Below are positions 35,657 through 45,993 of a stretch of DNA of 64,000 bases, in pieces. Every line of letters starts with the position of its first letter. Within the stretch, counting starts at the first letter, position 1. Source of the stretch: Lachnospiraceae bacterium (GTDB lineage: Bacteria; Bacillota; Clostridia; Lachnospirales; Lachnospiraceae); contig JAQXTA010000008.1 of assembly GCA_029219245.1 (NCBI GenBank), positions 1 to 64,000 of the forward strand. The letters run 5' to 3'. The notes below the pieces were generated by a model. The model was not told the origin of the DNA. It worked only from the letters and a program-made list of their open reading frames with translations, and ran no database searches. A program made the position numbers and the translations under genes.

Positions 35657-36766
35657 TCATTCTCCGGAAAGGTCTTCAAAACTGATATTGATATCAACCT
35701 CTGTTTTAATACCGTCTACGCAACCTTTGTCCGTATACTGCCATATCTTAAAATCATATGGGAAATAGATTTCCGTATCATAATAAGCAATCCACTTATC
35801 ATATTCCTCTAACTGCTCCATATCCAGCATCATCGTAAAGGTTTTCAGGTTTCCATATATCATCGGTGTATAGCCTGCTTTTTTTATCATCTCGCAAAAG
35901 GCAATGCAATACTCTGTTCTCTCTTCCATGGTCAAATCATTTGCACGCCCATTTTGATTGGCAACCTTCTCTACATCCAGAACAACCGGATAAGTAATAT
36001 GATATGGTTCTATTGCATCCAGGACATATTTCGCTTCTTCTTCTGCTTCCTCCACACTGGTTGCCTGTGTAAAAAAATAAATTCCGACTGCCACATCATT
36101 CTTCAGTGCTCCGTTTATATTATCTTCAAAAGCTTCATCCGGCAAAATCTCACCCTTGGTGTAGCCACGAATACCAAGCCGGATAAAAGCATATTTAACA
36201 TCATCCTCAGCAACTGCTTCCCAATCAATATTCCCCTGATATTTGGATACATCAATCCCCTTATAAGAAATCAATTCTCCATTTTCATAATATTCGAGCA
36301 TATTTTCTTGTGTCTGCACAAAATTCTCTGCCTGATATGTATGTTTTTTCAGGCTGTCCTGAATTGGGAAGAACAAATATTGATTCGAATCCGCTACAAT
36401 AATGTCTTCCGGATAAAAATGCCGCAGAACATGGATAGTGCTTTCTCCTGCCTCAAGCATTTCCTTCATACCGGATAAAATCTCATCCTGTTTTGCTTCT
36501 GCCGCTTTTTTCGTCTGTTCGCTTAGCAGTGTATCTACTTCTTCCTGGGAATAATTCCTTTCCTGCGACGTCTGCATATCTGTCAGTTCTTTCATAACTT
36601 CTATATTCTCCAACTGTACTGACCTATATTTCAATACAGCAACCAGACATATCGTAATAGCGCATAACGTTACAATACACATAATAATAGAACCAATCAA
36701 TACACTGTTCTCATTTCTCCTGTATCTCTTTTTTCCTGTTTTCATCTGTCGTTTTTTATCCTGCAT
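35657..36766 (-). CDS. Membrane-anchored GH25 lysozyme
   Basis: A 369-aa protein. A short basic cytosolic tail precedes one transmembrane helix (about 24-48), then a coiled-coil stem (about 50-130) and a glycoside hydrolase 25 domain (about 165-365). Catalytic-type acidic residues lie in GIDVSKYQG and VVLDVEKVA, and the β-barrel ends with WQYTDKGCVDGI and VDINISF. GH25 enzymes cleave the MurNAc-GlcNAc bond of peptidoglycan. The uncleaved anchor suggests a cell-wall remodelling role rather than a secreted lysin. Confidence 0.92.
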   Translation of the reverse strand: MQDKKRQMKTGKKRYRRNENSVLIGSIIMCIVTLCAITICLVAVLKYRSVQLENIEVMKELTDMQTSQERNYSQEEVDTLLSEQTKKAAEAKQDEILSGMKEMLEAGESTIHVLRHFYPEDIIVADSNQYLFFPIQDSLKKHTYQAENFVQTQENMLEYYENGELISYKGIDVSKYQGNIDWEAVAEDDVKYAFIRLGIRGYTKGEILPDEAFEDNINGALKNDVAVGIYFFTQATSVEEAEEEAKYVLDAIEPYHITYPVVLDVEKVANQNGRANDLTMEERTEYCIAFCEMIKKAGYTPMIYGNLKTFTMMLDMEQLEEYDKWIAYYDTEIYFPYDFKIWQYTDKGCVDGIKTEVDINISFEDLSGE

Positions 36767-36781
36767 AAAGACTCCTGTTCT

Positions 36782-37657
36782 CTAAATCCGTTCACTAAAA
36801 TAACTTTTGTATCCTTCTCCGAAAATTTCAGTTGCTCTTGTAATAATCATAAAAGCATCACTGTCTTCTTCTCTGACAATCTCTTCTACCTGCGGAGATT
36901 GCTGTTTTCTGACCGCGCACATCAGTACTTTTTTCTCCTTACCGCTGAACGCTCCCTGTCCTGCAATATGGGTGACACCGATTGCCAGTTCTTCTAACAG
37001 CCTGCCGGTAATTGCCTCTGAACTGTCACTGATGATATAAATCAGTTTTGCTTCATCCTTACCATATAAGACAATATCCATAACCGTCGATGTCATAATA
37101 ACTGCAATCGCCGCATACAAAGCCGCATCAACATTCCGGAAAACAAACCCTGATATACTTACTATTATAACATCAGTAAAGAAATAAATCACTCCCGTCT
37201 TTAGATATGGCAGTTTTAAGCGAAGCCATTTTACAACGATATCCATACCTCCGGTTGTGGCACCATATTTCAAAATCAGGCCAATCGAAACTGCCGACAA
37301 CACACCACCGGCAAGAGCTGCCAACAGTATATCATGGGTTGCTGCTCCAACCGGCGCTAAAATATTGGTAAAAATGGAAGTCAATGCAAGTGAATAGATT
37401 GTTGAAACCGTAAATTTGATGCCAAATTTCCAGATGGCAAATATTAAAATCGGAATATTCAGTAAAAAAATCAAAGTACCTGTTTCAATCGGTACCAATC
37501 GGCTGATAATAATGGCAATTCCTGTCACGCCACCCGGTGCCAGGTTGTTCGGGTCTGCAAACAGACTGATGGCAGCGGCATATCCAAGCGATGCTGCTGT
37601 AATCACCAAGTATCTTTTTAATTCTTTTTTCCACCGCATTTTCTCTTTCTTTTCCAT
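36782..37657 (-). CDS. YitT-family membrane protein (DUF161/DUF2179)
   Basis: The ATG at 37657 follows AAAGGGAG (291 aa); an upstream in-frame extension has no good site and overlaps the ilvA terminator. Residues 15-195 form about five membrane helices with family motifs NLAPGGVTGIAI and GATTGGMDIV. The C-terminal ~80 residues are the soluble DUF2179 domain. Biochemical function of the family is not established. It is the first gene of a yitT-GH25-araC unit. Confidence 0.9.
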   Translation of the reverse strand: MEKKEKMRWKKELKRYLVITAASLGYAAAISLFADPNNLAPGGVTGIAIIISRLVPIETGTLIFLLNIPILIFAIWKFGIKFTVSTIYSLALTSIFTNILAPVGAATHDILLAALAGGVLSAVSIGLILKYGATTGGMDIVVKWLRLKLPYLKTGVIYFFTDVIIVSISGFVFRNVDAALYAAIAVIMTSTVMDIVLYGKDEAKLIYIISDSSEAITGRLLEELAIGVTHIAGQGAFSGKEKKVLMCAVRKQQSPQVEEIVREEDSDAFMIITRATEIFGEGYKSYFSERI

Positions 37658-37713
37658 ATGACTCCCTTTTTCCTCTACTCTTTTTCCGTTTCTTCTTAAT
37701 ATCCGGTATCTGG

Positions 37714-37748
37714 CAAAAAATCCGCATACCATAGTATACGGATTTTTT
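37714..37748 (-). terminator. Terminator downstream of ilvA
   Basis: AAAAAATCCG and CGGATTTTTT pair, extended by GTAT/ATAC with one mismatch around a short loop. The flanking A and T runs make it potentially functional on both strands. It separates ilvA from the yitT gene. Confidence 0.8.
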
Positions 37749-37796
37749 ATCTGGAATATTTATTATAAAAAACTTTCTTTCTCTTCGGCTTCAGTA

Positions 37797-39020
37797 TTAT
37801 ATGCTTGCCCGAACCAGCTTGGGTTTATAATCATTTTCTTCCAACGCCTTAATAATCTGATTTTTATGCTCAGTACCATATGCTTCTAACGTAATACGAA
37901 GTTCCACAGCAGCATTCCGGTTGATGGATACAAACTGGTTATGCTCCAGCTTAATAACATTGCCGCTCTGCTTCGCAATCACATCTGCTACTCTGGATAA
38001 TTCACCCGGCTTATCCGGAAGCAGTACGGATACGGTAAAGATTCTGTCACGCATTACAAGTCCCTGCTGTACCACAGAAGACATTGTAATCACATCCATA
38101 TTTCCTCCACTCAGAATCGATACAATTTTTTTGTTTTGCACATTCAGATGTTTCAATGCGGCTACGGTCAGCAAACCCGAATTTTCCACAATCATTTTAT
38201 GATTCTCTACCATATCAAGGAAAGCAACAACCAGTTCCTCATCCTCTACCGTAATGATATCATCCAGATTTTTGCTTACATATGGGAAAATAACACTTCC
38301 CGGTGTCTTAACGGCTGTACCGTCAGCAATCGTATTCACATGATCTAACGTAAGTACTTTTCCGGCCTTAACGGATTCCTGCATACAATTTGCTCCCGCA
38401 GGCTCCACGCCAATTACTTTGATTTTGGGATTTAGCAGCTTAGCAAGCGTAGAAACACCCGTTGCCAGACCACCGCCGCCAATCGGGACCAGAATATAAT
38501 CCACAAGCGGAAGCTCTTTGATAATCTCCATAGCGATGGTTCCCTGTCCGGTTGCTACGTCCAAATCATCAAACGGATGTACAAAAGTATACCCATGCTC
38601 CTCTGCCAGTTTATAAGCCTGTGCACAGGCCTCATCGTAGACATCGCCACACAAAACAACTTCTGCACCATAGCTCTTTGTCCGGTTCACCTTAATTAGT
38701 GGTGTCGTAGTCGGCATGACAATGGTTGCTTTCACGCCATAGCACTTTGCCGCATACGCTACTCCCTGTGCATGATTTCCGGCAGAAGCAGTAATCAGAC
38801 CTTTCTGTCTTTCCTCTTCTTTCAGAGTGCTTAACTTATAGTAAGCGCCTCTCAATTTATAGGCTCCGGTAAACTGCATATTTTCCGGTTTCAGATATAC
38901 CTTATTATTGGTCTGTTTACTGAAATAATCACTATATACCAGCTTGGTTTCCAAGGTAACCTGCTTTACCACTTCACACGCTTCTTCAAATTTCTCCAAT
39001 GTCAACTTTTTCTCTTCCAT
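37797..39020 (-). CDS. ilvA: Threonine ammonia-lyase
   Basis: A 407-aa PLP enzyme deaminating threonine to 2-oxobutanoate, the first step to isoleucine or to propionate. The PLP Lys is in ENMQFTGAYKLRGAYYK. The Gly-rich phosphate-binding loop is PIGGGGLATG. The C-terminal ~75 residues (VLLPDKPGELSRVADVI) form a single ACT-like domain, the short form found in catabolic and many clostridial enzymes. It lies 37 nt after ftsY and is probably read through from the smc-ftsY unit. Confidence 0.95.
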   Translation of the reverse strand: MEEKKLTLEKFEEACEVVKQVTLETKLVYSDYFSKQTNNKVYLKPENMQFTGAYKLRGAYYKLSTLKEEERQKGLITASAGNHAQGVAYAAKCYGVKATIVMPTTTPLIKVNRTKSYGAEVVLCGDVYDEACAQAYKLAEEHGYTFVHPFDDLDVATGQGTIAMEIIKELPLVDYILVPIGGGGLATGVSTLAKLLNPKIKVIGVEPAGANCMQESVKAGKVLTLDHVNTIADGTAVKTPGSVIFPYVSKNLDDIITVEDEELVVAFLDMVENHKMIVENSGLLTVAALKHLNVQNKKIVSILSGGNMDVITMSSVVQQGLVMRDRIFTVSVLLPDKPGELSRVADVIAKQSGNVIKLEHNQFVSINRNAAVELRITLEAYGTEHKNQIIKALEENDYKPKLVRASI

Positions 39021-39057
39021 CTTTTCATGCCTCTGTTTCTTTTAAAATCTATTTCGG

Positions 39058-40017
39058 TTATGCTTCATTTTCCTGTTGTTCTTCCTCATTCCTGACATCA
39101 AAAAGAGCATTCACAAACTGATCTGCATCAAATTTCTGTAAGTCCTCTATGGTTTCTCCTACACCGATATATTTTACCGGGATTTGCAATTCGGACTGAA
39201 TTGCTACCGCGATACCACCTTTGGCTGTTCCGTCCATCTTCGTTAAAATAATGCCGGTCAAATCTGCAACTTCCCCAAATTCTTTTGCCTGCTGCAGAGC
39301 ATTTTGTCCGGTAGTACCATCCAATACGACCAGATTTTCTCTGTGGGCATTAGGGAATTCCTTGTCGATAATACGATTTATCTTTTTCAGTTCCTCCATA
39401 AGATTTTTCTTGTTATGAAGTCTTCCCGCCGTATCACACAAAAGCACATCTACATTTCTTGCCTTTGCTGCGGCAACTGCGTCAAAAATTACGCTTGCCG
39501 GATCAGAGCCTTCTTTACCGCTTATAATATCAACACCCGCCCGGTTCGCCCATTCGGTCAGCTGTTCTCCCGCCGCTGCCCGGAATGTATCAGCAGCCGC
39601 AAGAAGCACCTTTCTTCCCTGTGCTTTTAATTTTCCTGCCAGCTTGCCGACAGATGTGGTCTTTCCCACACCATTGACACCGATAACAAGCACAATCGAC
39701 TGCTCATGTTCAAATTCATAAGCGGTTTCCCCTACCTGCATCTGTTCCTTGATGTTCTGGATCAGAAATTCCTTGCAGGCAGAAGGTTCTTTGATATGGT
39801 TTTCCTTTACCTGTTTACGTAGTTTATCCAGAATCTCTCCGGTAGCGTTTACACCGATATCTCCCATAATCAGAATTTCTTCCAGTTCTTCATAGAATTC
39901 TTCATCAATCGCAGAAAAACCACTGAAAATAGAATCAATTCCATGTACAATATTATTTCTTGTTTTCGTAAGACCTGCTTTTAATCTGCTGAAAAAACCT
40001 TTTTTTTCTTCACTCAT
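39058..40017 (-). CDS. ftsY: Signal recognition particle receptor FtsY
   Basis: I start at the ATG at 40017 (319 aa), which overlaps the smc stop by one base (TGATG). It is a membrane-associated GTPase that receives Ffh-ribosome complexes. The GTPase motifs are [25 protein letters not shown] and [10 protein letters not shown]. The A domain is very short (about 25 residues), as is usual in Firmicutes. The C-terminus ends in an acidic, Glu/Gln-rich tail. Confidence 0.98.
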   Translation of the reverse strand: MSEEKKGFFSRLKAGLTKTRNNIVHGIDSIFSGFSAIDEEFYEELEEILIMGDIGVNATGEILDKLRKQVKENHIKEPSACKEFLIQNIKEQMQVGETAYEFEHEQSIVLVIGVNGVGKTTSVGKLAGKLKAQGRKVLLAAADTFRAAAGEQLTEWANRAGVDIISGKEGSDPASVIFDAVAAAKARNVDVLLCDTAGRLHNKKNLMEELKKINRIIDKEFPNAHRENLVVLDGTTGQNALQQAKEFGEVADLTGIILTKMDGTAKGGIAVAIQSELQIPVKYIGVGETIEDLQKFDADQFVNALFDVRNEEEQQENEA

Positions 40018-43000
40018 CAATCATCCAAATCCTTATCAATCAAATTAACACTTACCAACGTAGAAACACCCTTCTCCTGCATCGTAATACCATACAGTCT
40101 GTCTGCCTTTTCCATGGTACCGCGCCTATGGGTAATGACAATGAACTGTGTGTTCTTCGTCAGTTTATGTAAATATTTTGCAAAACGGGCCACATTGTTC
40201 TCATCCAGAGCTGCCTCAATCTCGTCTAAAAGACAGAACGGCGATGGCTTTAAGTTCTGAATCGCAAACAGTAAACAAATCGCTGTTAATGACTTTTCTC
40301 CACCGGACATCTGCATCATATTGACCAGTTTCTTTCCGGGTGGCTGTGCAATAATACGGATACCTGCCTCTAAAACATCTTCGTCCTCTATCAGCTCTAA
40401 CGTTCCTTTACCACCACCGAACAATTCCTTGAATACTTTATCAAACTCCCTGTTAATCTGGGCAAATTTTTCATTAAACTGTTTACGCATGGAAGTATCC
40501 AGTTCTTCAATAATACCCATCAGCGTCTTTTCTGCTTCTACCAGGTCATCATGCTGCGTCTTTAAGAAAGTATACCGCTCCATCAGATTCTTATAATCTT
40601 CGATTGCATTTACATTGACATCGCCCAGCTTTCGGATGGCATCCTTCAAACCGGAAATTTCTTTCTTCATACCGGGTAAATCCGTCATTTCCTCATCCCG
40701 CATGGAAGAAGCATCCGATAAAGTAATTTCATATTCATCCCACATATAGTTAATCTGAGACTCAATGGATTCCTCCAGCTTCTCTTTCTGACTGTTCAGA
40801 CGATACACTTCTTTATCTAACGCATTCATGCGCTCGGACAGTTCTTCTCTTGTAGCAAAGAAATTTTTCTGTTTTGCAGACAATTCTTCTTTCGCTGCAA
40901 TGTCTTCTTTGAGTTTGATTTCTGTATCAGACTGTGTTGTATGGGATGCAAGAATGGTTTTCTCTATCTCGATAATATTCTCCTTCTTGCGCTCTACTTC
41001 TTCCTTACTTAAGTTCAGTCCATCCTTTACTTCCTGTAATTCCCGCTCATGACGTTCCATCTCACCCAGAATACGATCAACATTCTGCTTATGAAATTCC
41101 TCGGTCTGACGCATTTTTTCTACTTCAACATCCCATTCCGATACCTTGGCTGCCTGCTCGGACTCCTCGCTGCGCAGGTCTTCCAGCCTGCTCTGGAACT
41201 GTGCAATCTGCACCTCCACATTTTTTTCTAATTGTTCAGAATCTTCCAATTCTCTTACAATCTCATCCTTACCGACTTGGATTTCTTTAATCTGTGTTTC
41301 AATTTCCTGTTCTTCGTTCTTTAACTCTCCGAAGCCTTCTGTTGTTTCATCTTTTCGCTCTTTCGCCTGAATAACATTCAATCTGGCCGTATTCTGCTCA
41401 ATAAACTTTCGCTGCAGTTGCCCTTTGACATCCTCAACCTCAAGGCGAAGCTTATTTCGATTCGCTTTGGTATCCTCAATATCCTGTAAGAGATTATCGA
41501 TATCAACAACGTACTGCTTTACCTTTTTCTCCAGTTCTTCCATTTCACGCCGACGGCCAAGTAAGTTGCTGTTGTTCTTAAAAGCACCACCACTGATGGC
41601 ACCTCCCGGAACAAGAAGTTCACCTTCTATAGTAACCATCCTGATACCATAGTCAAATTTACGGGCAATTTTTACCGCATTGTCTACGTTATCCACTACC
41701 ATAATTCTTCCCAACATGGCTTTGGCAACATTCTTATATTTCTTATCAATCTTAACCAGTTCATCTGCCATACCGATAACACCCTTTTCCTTGAGTGCTT
41801 CCGGATTCTTAAATTCCTGTGGTTTCGTAATACTGGTAAGAGGCAGGAAGGTAGCTCGTCCGGCTTTTGCCTTTTTTAAATAAGCAATCATATTCTTAGC
41901 AGTTTCTTCATCTTCCGTAACAATATTCTGAATGTTACCGCCAAGTGCTGTTTCAATTGCAGTTTCATATCTGGCATCTACCTGGATAATATCCGCTACA
42001 ACACCGATAATGCCCTTTTCTTTGGATTTCTGTTCCATAACCGCTTTGACCGATCCACCATATCCTTCATACCGTTCGGTCAGGTTGGACAGCGCATCCA
42101 GTTTGGATCTCTCCTGATGGTATAATACTTGTGTGTCCCGAAGCTTCTGGTCTTTATTCGTCAGTGTTTCTCGCATTTCCACCAGCTTTTCTTCTAACAC
42201 CTCCTGCTTGTCATGCAGCTCGCGAATCACTACATTTACTTTTTCAAATTCTTCTTCCAGAGTCTTAATATTCTCCACCTGTGCTGCTTCATCGGATTTC
42301 GCACGAAGCAGGCGGGAATTTAACTCCGCTTTCCGAATCTGAATCTGTTCTAACATCGTATCATAGCGTCCCATCTTGGATTTGATGGTTGCCCGGTTAT
42401 TTAACGCATCAATAATGGTATTCTTTCCACTTTCAATGTTATTATTTAATTCTTCAATTTTACCCTGTACACTTTCCAACAGCGTTCTTGCTTCATCTCT
42501 TACGTGCTCCAACGCTGTTAATTTTTCATCGATTTCTTTCTTTTCCTGTAAAATTCCATCTTTTTCCTGTGCCTTTTCATCAATCGATGCCTGGATGGTT
42601 TTGATGCGATTCTGTAGATGTTCTTCATTGCCCTGTGCGGAATTAATCTGTTCTTTTAAAACATTGATTTCTCCTTCCAGTTTGGAACGCATCACACCGG
42701 TGTCTGTCAAGGTGGAACGAGCCTGGTCAATTGCCTGATCCAGCATCTCAATACGACTTTCTATTTGTTCATATTCTTCCTTGATATTTTCATACTTCTT
42801 GGTAGTATCTTCCAAATCACCACCGGCAATATGGAGTTTGCCATCCACTGCATCAAGCTGTTCTTTGATACGAACATTCTCCAAAAGGAAAACATTGACA
42901 TCAAGTGTCTTCAACTCTTCTTTTTTCTTCAAATAAATTTTGGCTTTTTCAGATTGTTTCTCCAATGGTCCAATCTGTTTTTCGAGTTCTGACAGAATAT

Positions 43001-43577
43001 CGTTTACACGAACCAGATTCTGCTTTTCATCCTCCAGCTTTTTCTGTGCCGCATATTTTCTTCGTTTAAACTTTACAATACCGGCCGCTTCGTCAAAAAG
43101 CTCCCTTCTCTCTTCCGGTTTACCGCTCAAAATTTTATCAATCTGTCCCTGCCCAATAATGGAATAACCTTCTTTACCGATACCGGTATCATAAAAGAGC
43201 TCATTCACATCCTTTAAACGGCATATGGTACCGTTAATCATATATTCGCTTTCACCGGAACGGTACAATCTTCTGGACACCGTTACCTCATCATAGTCAA
43301 TGGCCAACTGATGATCGGAGTTGTCCAGAGTAATTGCCACATAAGCATAACCAAGCGGCTTACGAAGCTCCGTACCGGAAAAAATGACATCCTGCATGGA
43401 AGCACCGCGAAGCTGTTTAATGCGTTGTTCCCCGAGTACCCATCTGACTGCATCAGCAACATTACTTTTTCCACTGCCATTTGGTCCTACAATACCCGTA
43501 ATACCATTATGAAACTTAAATACAATTTTATTTGCAAAAGACTTAAATCCCTGTACTTCAATACTTTTTAAATACAT
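40017..43577 (-). CDS. smc: Chromosome segregation protein SMC
   Basis: A 1186-aa full-length SMC ATPase. Walker A is GPNGSGKSN (31-39), and a long coiled coil runs to about 500. The hinge spans roughly 500-680 (YGGSVKAVMEQ, with GGAISGGAFK at its end). The return coiled coil ends in the signature MSGGEKSLTAICL and Walker B CLLDEIEAALD. With ScpAB, which are not in this window, it compacts and segregates the chromosome. It starts 36 nt after rnc, the conserved order. Confidence 0.99.
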   Translation of the reverse strand: MYLKSIEVQGFKSFANKIVFKFHNGITGIVGPNGSGKSNVADAVRWVLGEQRIKQLRGASMQDVIFSGTELRKPLGYAYVAITLDNSDHQLAIDYDEVTVSRRLYRSGESEYMINGTICRLKDVNELFYDTGIGKEGYSIIGQGQIDKILSGKPEERRELFDEAAGIVKFKRRKYAAQKKLEDEKQNLVRVNDILSELEKQIGPLEKQSEKAKIYLKKKEELKTLDVNVFLLENVRIKEQLDAVDGKLHIAGGDLEDTTKKYENIKEEYEQIESRIEMLDQAIDQARSTLTDTGVMRSKLEGEINVLKEQINSAQGNEEHLQNRIKTIQASIDEKAQEKDGILQEKKEIDEKLTALEHVRDEARTLLESVQGKIEELNNNIESGKNTIIDALNNRATIKSKMGRYDTMLEQIQIRKAELNSRLLRAKSDEAAQVENIKTLEEEFEKVNVVIRELHDKQEVLEEKLVEMRETLTNKDQKLRDTQVLYHQERSKLDALSNLTERYEGYGGSVKAVMEQKSKEKGIIGVVADIIQVDARYETAIETALGGNIQNIVTEDEETAKNMIAYLKKAKAGRATFLPLTSITKPQEFKNPEALKEKGVIGMADELVKIDKKYKNVAKAMLGRIMVVDNVDNAVKIARKFDYGIRMVTIEGELLVPGGAISGGAFKNNSNLLGRRREMEELEKKVKQYVVDIDNLLQDIEDTKANRNKLRLEVEDVKGQLQRKFIEQNTARLNVIQAKERKDETTEGFGELKNEEQEIETQIKEIQVGKDEIVRELEDSEQLEKNVEVQIAQFQSRLEDLRSEESEQAAKVSEWDVEVEKMRQTEEFHKQNVDRILGEMERHERELQEVKDGLNLSKEEVERKKENIIEIEKTILASHTTQSDTEIKLKEDIAAKEELSAKQKNFFATREELSERMNALDKEVYRLNSQKEKLEESIESQINYMWDEYEITLSDASSMRDEEMTDLPGMKKEISGLKDAIRKLGDVNVNAIEDYKNLMERYTFLKTQHDDLVEAEKTLMGIIEELDTSMRKQFNEKFAQINREFDKVFKELFGGGKGTLELIEDEDVLEAGIRIIAQPPGKKLVNMMQMSGGEKSLTAICLLFAIQNLKPSPFCLLDEIEAALDENNVARFAKYLHKLTKNTQFIVITHRRGTMEKADRLYGITMQEKGVSTLVSVNLIDKDLDD

Positions 43578-43613
43578 ACCTACCTCACATCTATCTGTAT
43601 AACAGACGATTTT

Positions 43614-44300
43614 CTAATTGAACACCGCAAGTAACGCCTCATAGGCGGCCTGCTGTTCTGCCGATTTCTTCGTTCTGCCTGAACCGGTCCCGATTTTTTT
43701 CTCATCAATTCTTGCCTCAACTACAAAAATCTTGTCATGGTCAGGGCCTTCCTCCCGAATCAATTCATAATGGAGCATTCCTCTTCCCTGCTGCTGCACC
43801 CGTTCCTGCAAAATGGTTTTGGCATCATAGAACAGCTGTTTATGTTCCAAATCAGACAAAATAAATTTATAAATATGCGCTGCGGCCTGTTCCATACCGC
43901 TGTCCAGATAAATGGCACCAATGACAGCCTCCATCACATCGGATACAATGGAATCCTTCTTTCTGCCACCCGTCATCTCTTCTCCCTTGCCAAGCAGAAT
44001 ATATTCCTCCAGTCCAAACTCTCTTGCACAAAAAGCAAGCGCCGGCTCGCATACCATGGAAGCACGCAGCTTTGTAAGCTGTCCCTCCGGCATCTGTTTA
44101 TGTTCCCGGAACAGGAAATCGCTGGAAACCAGTTCCAGCACCGCATCCCCTAAAAATTCCAACCGTTCATAGTCCTCGAACTTGTTGATTTTCTGCTCAT
44201 TTGCAAAAGAACTATGCGTCAGGGCCTGTTTTAACAGCTTTTTGTTCTGAAAACAATATCCTATTTTATTTTCCAGTTCCTCCAGGGATTTCTGCATCAT
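43614..44300 (-). CDS. rnc: Ribonuclease III
   Basis: A 228-aa endonuclease of double-stranded RNA that processes rRNA precursors. The signature YERLEFLGDAVLELV holds the catalytic acidic residues, and SDVMEAVIGAIYLDSG holds the second set. A C-terminal dsRNA-binding domain follows (KTILQERVQQQGRG to KKSAEQQAAYEALL). I take the first of two ATGs after GGAAAGG (44300). Confidence 0.98.
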   Translation of the reverse strand: MMQKSLEELENKIGYCFQNKKLLKQALTHSSFANEQKINKFEDYERLEFLGDAVLELVSSDFLFREHKQMPEGQLTKLRASMVCEPALAFCAREFGLEEYILLGKGEEMTGGRKKDSIVSDVMEAVIGAIYLDSGMEQAAAHIYKFILSDLEHKQLFYDAKTILQERVQQQGRGMLHYELIREEGPDHDKIFVVEARIDEKKIGTGSGRTKKSAEQQAAYEALLAVFN

Positions 44301-44344
44301 CAAGCTTTCCTTTCCGGATTTATTCCATATATTTTATTTACTTC

Positions 44345-44374
44345 AAAAAAAGCCCTTCTTCGGAAAGGGCTTTT
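44345..44374 (-). terminator. Terminator between acpP and rnc
   Basis: AAAAGCCCTT and AAGGGCTTTT pair over a 7-nt loop, followed by T residues on the minus strand. It probably reduces expression of rnc-smc-ftsY relative to the abundant acyl carrier protein. Confidence 0.8.
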
Positions 44375-44387
44375 CTTACAGTTCCAA

Positions 44388-44618
44388 CTATTCCATCGAA
44401 TCTTTAATTAAATTAACAGCTTCCTCCACTGTTCTAATATTTTCCACTTTCTCGGCAGGAATTACAATATCAAACTCTTCCTCTATCCCCATAACAATTT
44501 GAAAAACATCCAAAGAATCTGCTCCCAAATCCTCCATAAAAGTCGTTTCCATTGTAATTTCTTCCGGATCTACATTTAAAATCTGTGCAATGACTTGTTT
44601 TAATTTTTCAAATTCCAT
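44388..44618 (-). CDS. acpP: Acyl carrier protein
   Basis: A 76-aa acidic four-helix protein that carries acyl chains on phosphopantetheine during fatty acid synthesis. The attachment motif is GADSLD, with Ser35. It lies between plsX and rnc in the conserved lipid-ribosome cluster. Confidence 0.98.
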   Translation of the reverse strand: MEFEKLKQVIAQILNVDPEEITMETTFMEDLGADSLDVFQIVMGIEEEFDIVIPAEKVENIRTVEEAVNLIKDSME

Positions 44619-44674
44619 AACAACAGCCAGCCTTCCCGATTCTCTTTATCCCTTAAATAGTTTTCTGTCGAATC

Positions 44675-45706
44675 TTATTGTTCTTCTGTGCTTAACTTAT
44701 CCTGCTCAGTAATCTTCTCTCTGATTTTTTCATTAATTTTCTGTTCTTTAAACGTTACACATTGTAAAATAGAGTTCTTAATCTCATTCGCTTTGGAACT
44801 TCCATGTGTTTTAACAACAAGACCATTCAGACCAAGCATTGGTGCACCACCATACTGTTCTAAATCAAAAGCCTTCAGAGTCTGTTTTAATGCCGGTTTT
44901 ACCAAAAGAGCGCCAATCTTGCTACGAAGGGAAGTCATCATTCCTTCTTTGACTTTCTTAATCAGAGACAAACCAACACCTTCATACATTTTCAGAATAA
45001 CATTACCGACAAATGCCTCACATACAACAACATCTGCCATACCGGCCGGTATATCTCTTGCCTCAATGCTGCCGATAAAGTTGATATCCGGACAATTTTT
45101 CAAAAGAGGAAACGTTTCTTTTACAAGAGCATTTCCTTTTTCTTCCTCAGCACCATTGTTCACAATAGCAACCTTTGGATTTTTAATACCCATGACATTT
45201 TCCATATAGATAGAACCCATCTTGGCAAACTGTACCAGGTGAGATGGCCTTGCATCCACATTCGCGCCACAATCTACCAGAAGCGCACAACCATTCTCCG
45301 TCGGAATAAGCGGTGCAAGCGGTGGTCTTTCAACACCTTTGATTCTTCCGACAATAACCTGTCCACCTACTAAAGTAGCACCGGTACTTCCTGCCGATAC
45401 ATACGCATCACAGGTTCCATCTTTTACCAGATTCAATGCTTTTACCAGGGAAGAATCCTTTTTCTTACGAATTGCCATGACCGGAGGTTCTGCAGTTTCA
45501 ATAATTTCTTCTGCATGTACAAGTTCAAGCTGTTTCGTATCGTATGTATATCCGGCAAGTTCTGCTTTCATTACATCTTCTTTTCCTACCAGATAAACCT
45601 TCACTCTTTGATTTTCATTAATTGCATCTACTGCACCCTTAATAATCTCCTTCGGTGCATTATCTCCACCCATTGCATCCACTGCTACATTTATATATTC
45701 TCCCAT
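44675..45706 (-). CDS. plsX: Phosphate acyltransferase
   Basis: A 343-aa enzyme making acyl-phosphate from acyl-ACP, the substrate for PlsY encoded at 8930-9601. Motifs are VAVDAMGGDNAPKEI at the start, SAGSTGATLVGG, LVDCGANVDARP and MYEGVGLSLIKKVKEG. TAGGAGGT precedes the ATG. It follows rpmF, with a terminator between. Confidence 0.98.
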   Translation of the reverse strand: MGEYINVAVDAMGGDNAPKEIIKGAVDAINENQRVKVYLVGKEDVMKAELAGYTYDTKQLELVHAEEIIETAEPPVMAIRKKKDSSLVKALNLVKDGTCDAYVSAGSTGATLVGGQVIVGRIKGVERPPLAPLIPTENGCALLVDCGANVDARPSHLVQFAKMGSIYMENVMGIKNPKVAIVNNGAEEEKGNALVKETFPLLKNCPDINFIGSIEARDIPAGMADVVVCEAFVGNVILKMYEGVGLSLIKKVKEGMMTSLRSKIGALLVKPALKQTLKAFDLEQYGGAPMLGLNGLVVKTHGSSKANEIKNSILQCVTFKEQKINEKIREKITEQDKLSTEEQ

Positions 45707-45770
45707 ATCTTACCTCCTAAGCATCTTATACTAATATACTAGACCATCATGTAAAAATCAAGTTATTAGG

Positions 45771-45803
45771 CAAAAAAAGTCCCTGTTGGCAATGCCAACA
45801 GGG
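45771..45803 (-). terminator. Terminator between rpmF and plsX
   Basis: A perfect 10-bp stem (CCCTGTTGGC / GCCAACAGGG) with an AAT loop is followed on the minus strand by a T-run. It partly insulates yceD-rpmF from plsX. Confidence 0.9.
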
Positions 45804-45811
45804 ATTATGGA

Positions 45812-45991
45812 TTAGTTAACTGCGATAATTTCTTTTTTGTTGTATGTTCCACATTTCTTACATACTCTGTGTGGTACCATTAAAGCACCGCATTTGCTAC
45901 ATTTTACTAATGTAGGAGCAGTCATTTTCCAATTTGCTCTTCTCTTATCTCTTCTACCTTTAGAAGATTTGTTCTTAGGACAAATAGACAT
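45812..45991 (-). CDS. rpmF: 50S ribosomal protein L32
   Basis: A 59-aa gene found by direct translation of the gap after yceD. It begins MSICPKNKSSKGRRDKRRAN, typical of L32. Two CxxC pairs (Cys31/Cys34 and Cys44/Cys47) form a zinc site, so this is the zinc-binding type. GGAGGTG precedes the ATG, which is 2 nt after the yceD stop. The order yceD-rpmF-plsX is conserved across bacteria. Confidence 0.97.
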   Translation of the reverse strand: MSICPKNKSSKGRRDKRRANWKMTAPTLVKCSKCGALMVPHRVCKKCGTYNKKEIIAVN

Positions 45992-45993
45992 CG

